Shown piece by piece: positions 26,128-33,900 of a stretch of DNA of 64,000 bases; position 1 is the stretch's first letter; each line of letters begins with the position of its first letter. A model generated the notes under the pieces. The model did not search any database. It was not told where the DNA came from and saw only the letters and a list, made by a program, of their open reading frames with translations. Source of the stretch: Streptomyces sulfonofaciens (GTDB lineage Bacteria > Actinomycetota > Actinomycetes > Streptomycetales > Streptomycetaceae); NCBI RefSeq assembly GCF_014656295.1, contig NZ_BNCD01000006.1, positions 1 through 64,000 of the forward strand, in the 5' to 3' direction. The position numbers were made by a program, and so were the translations under genes.

Positions 26128-27063
26128 CTAGCCTTTTGTGCTCTTGAAGAGGAAGTGGACGATTCTGTTGGAATTTGCGTCGATGTTGAGCTCCCAGATC
26201 CCGTTGCTTCCGTTCATCGTTCCAGGCGTTCTCCACTCGACAACCCCAGGAGCGCCACGGGAATCCATCCTGGGCGCAGATCCCTCCATGATCTCCCGCA
26301 GAAGCAGCCCGTTATTGCCGTTCATGTAAGGACGTGCTGCCTTACCGAAGTTGGGGGCATCGACGTCCCGAGTACCAGCAATGTCCCAGGTGTGATTTTC
26401 GACGGTCTTGGTCATCGAAATGTTCTCAACATCGATCTTCGATGCCAGATCCGAGACGTCACAGTTACTGTTGTGAACGAGGACCGGCGTCTCGCCCGCC
26501 AGCACATAGTACGTATGCAACCCGCTCACGGTGAGGTTGTGGACCGTGGCCTGCCGGGTGTGGTGGCGGATTGCGGTGATCTGGATCCAGGTGCCCGCGC
26601 TGGTCTGGAGCCACTGGCCCAGTTCCAGGTCGGATGCCCGGACCCACCGGTGCAGGGCCGGGACCCAGAACGGGTGGCCGTCCGTGGCCGTGACGGTCGT
26701 GGACGTCCCCCCACCAAAGCCCCCGGAGACACCGGAACCGCCAGGACCGTAGACGGCAAGCGTGATCTCCGTCAGGTGTTTCGCGCCCGTGCCCTCGATG
26801 ACCGCCGTCACCGTACGCGGACCACTCTCACCGGTCTCCGGATCGGTGGCGGCGACCTCATCGCCCACCCCCACATCCCGTATCGGCTTCCTCGTACCGT
26901 CCGCCATCAGAACCGGTGTGTCACCGGTGAAGCTGTTCGGCAGACACACGTCGTCCGCGACCCGGCTGACCGCCCTCCCCTCGCCCAACACACCACTCAG
27001 ACAACCCGTCAGGGCCGAGGCACCGACCCGACCCCGCCAACCCATCCACCGCTTCGGCCCCAT
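26128..27063 (-). pseudogene. Orphan RHS C-terminal module: Hint domain plus alternative toxin tip
   Basis: This frame lacks the whole RHS body. It begins with a short RHS-derived stretch (SALTGCLSGVLGEG, then SRVADDVCLPNSFTGDTPV), followed by a Hint/pretoxin domain almost identical to that of the full RHS gene and ending at TPVLVHNSNC. After that point the sequence is unrelated: about 110 residues with ENHTWDIAGTRDVDAPNFGK, ARPYMNGNNGLLLREIMEGS and GTMNGSNGIWELNIDAN. I suspect a small nuclease-type toxin but cannot name the family. There is no convincing ribosome site or signal, so it is probably silent until recombined onto the full gene. A candidate immunity gene follows. Confidence 0.8.
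26466..27034 (-). repeat. Hint-region duplication, orphan copy
   Basis: About 570 bases nearly identical to 28258-28855 inside the full RHS gene. Differences include a 9-base deletion in the Gly-rich loop, an 18-base deletion (loss of one LGALGEG unit) near the 5' end, and a few substitutions. Homology stops at the VHNSNC codons on one side and at the ALTGCLSG region on the other. Confidence 0.9.
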
Positions 27064-27065
27064 TC

Positions 27066-27322
27066 CTCAACCGGGCCAGGCCCCGCCGTATCCACTTCCA
27101 CGACCACCACCACTCGACCGCCACCCTGCCCCTGGAACAGGGACTCGACCTCGCCGCGATCAAGGAGCTATTGGGTCACACACATCGGCGTCACTACCGG
27201 TGTCTACGCCCACGTCCGGCTCCGCCTCCAGCGCCACGCCATCGACCGACACCCTCGGCAACGCCCTCACCCAGGGCGACGACGCCGCCGAGGACCCACA
27301 CGCCTCAACCCTCGTCCGCTGA
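27066..27322 (+). pseudogene. Integrase 3' remnant, copy C (tyrosine recombinase)
   Basis: The reading starts HFHDHHHSTATLPLEQGLDL then AAIKELLGHTH. After a frameshift it continues HIGVTTGVYAHVRLRLQRHA, and after a second as DTLGNALTQGDDAAEDPHAS before TGA at 27320-27322. The catalytic box HDLRHS of tyrosine recombinases is present as HDHHHS, so the Arg is lost. The N-terminal and central parts are missing. This is the tail of a former integrase from a prophage or integrative element. It abuts the 5' edge of the orphan toxin module, which runs on the opposite strand. Confidence 0.8.
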
Positions 27323-27354
27323 CGTGGCCGTCAGCGTTGCCGTCAAGAACCGCT

Positions 27355-27386
27355 GAAGCCTCGCCAGAAAACTCTGGCGAGGCTTC
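27355..27386. terminator. Terminator of integrase remnant C
   Basis: A 14-bp perfect stem (27355-27368 with 27373-27386), a 4-base loop, and TCACTTTT after it on the + strand. It lies between the integrase remnant and the 3' end of the immunity gene and may serve both strands. Confidence 0.85.
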
Positions 27387-27410
27387 TCACTTTTCTCCCG
27401 GTTTTCAGCT

Positions 27411-27902
27411 TCAGCCAGACTCTTGCCAGCGTGTTACGGCTCGCTGGCACAGGGCGAACGCGAAGGACCCGAAATCATCCCCGAGTCTCTCCATGCTGTC
27501 GCGGTCCACATCTCCGGGGTTCCAAACGAGGACCGGATACTCGCCTTCCCGATCCACTTGAGAGGAATCGAGGGCGACCAAACCACCCATTCCATCGAAC
27601 ATCACAACGATCAGATCGGATGGCATTCCGTACTGGCTGCGAGCATCCAGAGTCTCCGTTACGGAACCCAACAGTTTCTGCCCCATCGCGGGCGTCTGAT
27701 ATACGCCGAGGAATTCCTCGCCAGCGATATCCCAGGTCCCGAACTCTTCGATCAAACGGCGGTACGAAGGTGGGAAGGCCACACCCAGATCGCTCTCAGC
27801 GGCGGCCATCGTCCCTGCGTCACATCCGTCGGCGTGGTTCGCGATGTCATCGTTCCCGCGAACCAGTTCGATCAGTTGCTCACTCGCCTCGACAGCGTTC
27901 AT
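27411..27902 (-). CDS. SMI1/KNR4 (SUKH) family immunity protein
   Basis: A 163-residue cytoplasmic protein. The SUKH signature is clear: AESDLGVAFPPSYRRLIEEF, then GTWDIAGEEFLGVY, then PSDLIVVMFDGMGGLVALDS, and the closing FGSFAFALCQ. SUKH proteins are the most common immunity partners of polymorphic nuclease toxins. The ATG overlaps the RHS stop by one base (TAATG), so translation is coupled to the toxin. It most likely binds and blocks the LHH nuclease tip of the RHS protein. G+C is lower than that of the RHS body, matching the tip. Confidence 0.88.
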   Translation of the reverse strand: MNAVEASEQLIELVRGNDDIANHADGCDAGTMAAAESDLGVAFPPSYRRLIEEFGTWDIAGEEFLGVYQTPAMGQKLLGSVTETLDARSQYGMPSDLIVVMFDGMGGLVALDSSQVDREGEYPVLVWNPGDVDRDSMERLGDDFGSFAFALCQRAVTRWQESG

Positions 27903-30900
27903 TATCCACCAAATCCTGCCGCTCTGTCTTTCCAGTACTGAGATTTCCAGGCATTGAAGGCGTCGCGATCAATTCCACTGGGGATCTTGGTGCCCGCCTT
28001 CCAGTGCAACTGACTATAGTTCCCGAAGTGCATCGAGTGCGTGACCTCGGCGATCGGCCCGTCCTGCGTCTGGAGCATGTGGTGAAGGTTCAGCGGCTTG
28101 CCGTCCGGGCCCATCGGGGCCAACCCCTGCTGCATTCTCTTGAGATTGCTACGACCGTACTTGTCCGCTGGCGAGAAGTATTCCGGATTCACCAGATCAT
28201 CCCGCCGATAAATGCGCTGACCGCTGTAGTCGGTCCGCGACCAGAACTGGCAGTTTGAGTTATGAACCAGAACCGGCGTCGCCCCAGCCAGCACATAGTA
28301 CGTGTGCAACCCGCTCACGGTGAGGTTGTGGACCGTGGCCTGCCGGGTGTGGTGGCGGATTGCGGTGATCTGGATCCAGGTGCCCGCGCTGGTCTGGAGC
28401 CACTGGCCCTGTTCCAGGTCGGATGCCCGGACCCACCGGTGCAGGGCCGGGACCCAGAACGGGTGGCCGTCCGTGGCCGTGACGGTCGTGGACTTCCCCC
28501 CACCAAAGCCCGCAGAGCCCCCGGAGACACCGGAACCGCCAGGACCGTAGACGGCGAGCGTGATCTCCGTCAGGTGTTTCGTGCCCGTGCCCTCGATGAC
28601 CGCCGTCACCGTACGCGGACCACTCTCACCGGTCTCCGGATCGGTGGCGGCGACCTCATCGCCCACCCCCACGTCCCGTATCGGCTTCCTCGTACCGTCC
28701 GCCATCAGAACCGGTGTGTCACCGGTGAAGCTGTTCGGCAGACACACGTCGTCCGCGACCCGGCTGACCGCCCTCCCCTCACCCAACGCACCCAGACCCT
28801 CGCCCAACATGCCACTCAGACAACCCGTCAGGGCCGAGGTGCCGACCTGGCCCCAGTCGACCTTGCGGCCGGACAGGCGCTGGGTGAGCCAGTCGATGCC
28901 GCCGTCCATCAGGCCGCCGATCAGGCAGCCCGCGATCAGCGGGTTGTCGCCGGACGGGTCCGTGTACGTCGTCGGGGACGACAGCGCGTACTGGTAGAGG
29001 TTGGCGCCGCCGGCCTGCCCGGTCGGGTCCTGGGAGATGAAGCGGCCGGTCTCGGGGTCGTAGTAGCGGTCGCGGTAGTAGAGCAGGCCGGTGCCGTCGT
29101 CCTCGCGGCCGGTGAAGGTGTACGGGTTGGAGGCCGTGTCACCGCTGGTCGCGGTGCGACCGTTCGGGTCGTAGGTGTAGCGGGTGGCCACCGTGCCGTC
29201 GGTGTTCGCCAGGCCGAGGACGCTGCCGAGGGCGTCCGTGAGGTAGACCTGTGTCCTGCCGTCCTCGCTGCGGGTGAGGAAGTCGTCCAGACCGCCCATC
29301 GTCACCGTGGCCGCGATGTCGCCCGTGGCGTTCTGCTCGGCCAGCGGGTTGCCACCGTCGGTCAGGTACTTGCTGGTCGTATCACCTGTGGTCTTCGAGG
29401 CGCGGCGGCCCGAGGGGTCGTAGGAGAAGCTGCCGGACCGACCGTTGGCGCCGGTGCCGCCGGCCGGGGTGAGGCCGGTGAGCTGGCCGCGGGCGTTCCA
29501 GGTGTAGGTGCGCTGCCCGTCGTCCTTGAGTTGGCCGTCCTTGTCGTAGGTGAAGGAGCGGCCGCCGTAGGTGGTGATGCGGTTGTCGTCGTCGAAGACG
29601 GTGCCCGTCTCGGCTGCGGGGAGGGCGACGTCGGCGAGCGATCCGGTCAGACCGGTCTGAAGGCCCCGGGCGTCGCGGGTGTAGGTCAGGTCGCCGATGG
29701 ACGCGCCGGTGTCCTTGGTGTAGGCGATGGAGCTGATGACGCCGGTCCTGTCGTGGCCCGTCGTCCGGGTGATGCCGCCGGGCAGGGTCGCCGTCCTCTC
29801 GCGGCCGACCTCGTCCAGGCCGAAGGCGACCTGCTGCGTGCCGGTGGTGAGGGTCGTGAGGATGCCGGAGTCGTCGTAGTCGTAGGTGGTCGTGGTGCCG
29901 GCGGCCGTCATGGTCCTGCGCTGGTCGAGCGCGTCGTAGGTGTAGGTGACCGTGCCGGTCGGGCCCGTCGTGGTGCGCAGGCGGTCGTAGGCGTCGTAGG
30001 TGAAGGACTGGGAGCCGGCCTGGCTGTCGGTGACGGTCTTGGGCAGGTCGACGTCGTCGTAGTCGTAGCCGACGGTGGACTCCGCGCTGCCGTCGGCCTT
30101 CACTCCGTAGGATGTGGTCCTCGTCCGGCCGAGCAGGTCGTAGTCGGCGGTGGCGACCTGGCCGGAGCGGTTGGTCACCTGCTTCAGACGGCCCGCGGCG
30201 TCATAGGCGAAGGATGCCTGGGCGCCGAGCGGGTCGGTGGCCGTCCTCGGACGGTCGGAGTCGTCGTAGTCCCAGGTCGTGGTGTGGTCGCGGGCATCGG
30301 TCAGGGTGCGCAGGTTGCCGCCCGCGTCGTAGGTGTAGGCGGTGGTGTGGCCGAGCGGGTCGGTGACCTCGCGGGGCTGGTTGAGCGCGTCGTAGGTGAT
30401 GCGGGTGACCGAGCCCGCCTCGTCGCTCACCGCGCTCGGGCGGCCCGCGGCGTCCGTGAACTGTCCCGCCACACGGCCCTCTGCGTCCTTGACCGAGACC
30501 AGGTCACCGTGGCGGTAGGTGTACTCGGTGACGGCGTCGGAGGCGTCGGTGACCGTCCTGACCTGGCCGTCGGGCTCGTAGGTGTAGGCGGTGACCCGGT
30601 TCTCGGGATCGGTGGCCGTTCGAAGGTCGCCGTTCGCGTCGTAGGCGAGGACCGTCGTGTGCTGCTCCGCGTCCGTGACCGTGGTCGGCTGGTCGTAGGG
30701 GCCGTCGAAGGCGACCGTGCCGGACGAGCGGGCGTCCGCCGTACCCGCCAGCTCGATCGATTCCGTGACGTGGCCGCCCTCGTCGTAGCGCAGCTCGGTG
30801 CGCCGCCCGTAGGGATCCGTCACGGCGTCCACACGGTGGTAGGGGCCCCGCTCGTAGACCGTCTTACGGGCCAGGTCGCTGCCGTGGGCCACGGTCTGCG

Positions 30901-33900
30901 AGGTGCCGAAGCCGTCCGCGTCGAACGTCACCCGGCGCACCGCGCCGCCCGGTTCGGTCGCCTCCGCCGCGGTGACCTTCCCCGCGGAGTCCTCGGTGTA
31001 GGCGAAGGAGTACGTGGCGCCGTCGGTGAGCGTCTGCTTCCTGACCCTGCCGTCCGCATCGAACAGGTTGGTCATGTAGGTGATGCCACGGGCGTCCGTC
31101 GCCGTGGCGATCCGGTTCGACGTGCCGTCGTACGTGTACGAGCTGGTCTTGTTCGCGGTGTCCGTGACCGTCTTCAGGCGGCCCGCGCCGTCGTACCCGT
31201 AGGAGGTGCCGCGGCCCGCGTTGTCCCGCGCCGCGGTGATGCGCTTGTCCGAGTCGTAGGTGAAGGTCACCCAGCGGCCGCCCGGCGTGGTGATCCGGGT
31301 GACCGGACCGGCCGAGCCGCCCTCGCGGGTCAGCCGGACGGCGTTGCCGTGCCGGTCGCGGATCTCCGCGAGCGGTGAGTACTGCGGGAACACCCACACC
31401 GTGCCGTCACGGAACTTCAGGTTCCACTCGCCGCCGCCGTCCTGGTTCCACACGATCTTCGTACCGTGCAGCTCGGACGGCGTGTCGGTGGGCTCGAACA
31501 CGGCGTCGCTGAAGCCGGTGCCGGGCGAGGTGCGCACGTAGTGGACCTTCTGCCCGCCGGGCAGGTACAGGTCGACCTGCTCGTACTGCTTCTCGGAGTG
31601 CAGGAAGACGTTGTAGGACAGGTCCCGGCCGATACCGAACGCGCGGGGCTTGTCGTCGCCCTGCCAGTAGGTGCGGGTGACCTCCGCGGAGCCCAGCGGG
31701 TCGGCCGCGCCCAGGTCGGTGTGGGAGTCGGTGAGCAGCCCGGTCCCCAGGTCGACCGGGTCGCCGGAGAGCCAGTCGACGACGTCCTTGACCGCGGACA
31801 GGTCCCACGGCAGCCAGTCGCTGATGTTGAACATCGCGCCCGTGAACGCCCACACCCGCGTCTTCGCATCGGGCACCACCTGCCTGCCGTCCGCCGTGAC
31901 CTGCCCGTGGCCGTAGACGTGCCAGCCCTCGCCCTCGGGGTCGTAGGCCATGAACCGAGTCCGCGTACCGGGCGCGGCGTGGGTGTAGTTGGGGTAGACG
32001 ACCTGCGCGCCCTCGGGGAACACGTACGTGCTGCCGGGCTGCACGGTGAAGTAGACCGGCACCACGCTGTTCCTCGGCAGCGGGAAGGGCGGGCGGTCGA
32101 TCGGGATCGCCGTGATGCCCAGTTCGGTGACCGGCCTGCCCTGCTCGTCGCGGACCACGCTGCCCTTGGGGATGCGGACTTCGAGGCCGGGGACGGCCGG
32201 GGTCCTCAGGACGACGTCCTTCTTCGCCGGGGCGTCGAAGTGGACGGTGTGCCTGGTGTCCAGCGGAGTCAGCCACACGGGGAAGCCCAGGTCCGTGCTG
32301 CGGTGGGCCTTCGGGTGGATGCGGATGTCGTAGCGGCCGTACGTGCGGCTCCCGGTGTTCGCCGTCGAACCGTCCACGACCAGGGTGGTGGCGTCCGCGC
32401 TGACACCGGACAGCAGGAAGCGGCCCTTGGCGTCGGTGCGCGCCGACTTCTTGCCGACGCGGACCGAGACCTTGGGCAGCGGCCTGCCGTCCAGCCGCAG
32501 GACGTGGCCGGTCAGGGCGGTGGCACCGCGCGGAGCACGCAGCCTCGCCGGTGCCTTCGGCGCGGCACCGCGCCGGGTCGCCCAGTCGTGGCCCGTCAGG
32601 TTCGCCTTGTCGGGGCGCCATGCGTCCGGGCCGGCGGGCACGGTGCCGGCCTGCTGCCTGCCGGCCGCCGCCCGGTGCCGGTGCGCGCCGGCCGCCCCGG
32701 TGCGCTCCGCGGTCGCGCTCGCGCCGTCGTCCGCGGCACTCGTGCGCGTCGCCCTCTTCGCCGCCGTGAGGGCCGTGGCGGTCAGACCTAGGGAGTACGT
32801 GCCCGTCTTCAGCGAGGTCGGATCCACCGTCAGCGTGTACGTACCGTCCGCCGGGAGCGCGGGCAGTGCCTTGCCGGTCGTGCCGGTGCCCATCGACGCC
32901 GCGTCCACCAGCCAGTTGCCGTCCGGCCCGAAGACCGACAGCAACCAGGCGGCTGGGGGCGTACTCAGCCCCAGGGTGAGCTGCTGGCCCTTGGTGCCGG
33001 TGAACGTGTAGTGGGCGTTCTGCCCGGCCGAGGCGATGGTGACGGACTTCCTGGCGGCGCCCACGGTCAGCGCGCCGCCGTTCACGTCCGGGAGCAGGGT
33101 GGCCTTCGTGCTGCCGGTGTCCGGGGTGTCCGGTCGCACCACCAGACGGTGGGTGCCTGCGGCCAGTGGGGCCCGCAGCGGCACGTCCAGCGTGCTGCTC
33201 GCCAGCGTGCCCGCGTAACCGCCCGACGTCGCGCCCGGCTTCCAGTACTGAAGGGTCGGGCCGTGCGTGAACGTCGTACCGCTGAACACGACGGAGGCCC
33301 CCGCGCCTGCGGTCGCGGCGTAGGTGAACTCCAGTTGCTGGCCCGGCCGTGTCATCGTGCCCGTGGCGGGGGCGCCGGACGCCAGCGCGAGGGGTGCGGA
33401 CGGCTTCGACACCCACAGCTTCATGGATCCGGTGACCGCCTGGTTGGTGGTCACCACCACGGCGTACGCCGCCCCCGGCGTCAGGCCCGTCAGGTACAGC
33501 GCCCGGGAGGACGTCCCGGAGAACGAGCCGAGGTAGGTGCCCTTGCCGCCGGACGAGGACACCAGGTAGGCGTCGCTGCTGCTGGAGACGGTGTTGTCGG
33601 TCACCGCGAACCCGAGCGACGGGGTGTCAGGGGCCGTGAAGGAGGCCCTGATCTGCTGGCCCGCGCGGGCGATCACCGCCGTCACCGCCGCGCCGTCCAC
33701 CGCGGGCGCGGCCGCCACGTCCAGCGACAGGGTCAGCTTCAGGCTTCCCGTGCCGCCGTCGTGGGGGTTCACGACCACCTGGTAGGTACCCGTCTCCGGC
33801 AGGTCCGGAAGGGGGAGGGTGAGCGCCGACCCCGGTGACAGGAAGGAGCCGTCGACGACCTTCGCGCCGGACGGCGCGAGCACACTGACGTCCACGGACG

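Noticed and set aside
28262..31378. Long open frames on the + strand opposite the RHS gene
   Set aside because: They mirror the RHS codon pattern, have Arg/Val/Gly-rich nonsense composition and no ribosome site. The - strand frame carries all the domain motifs.
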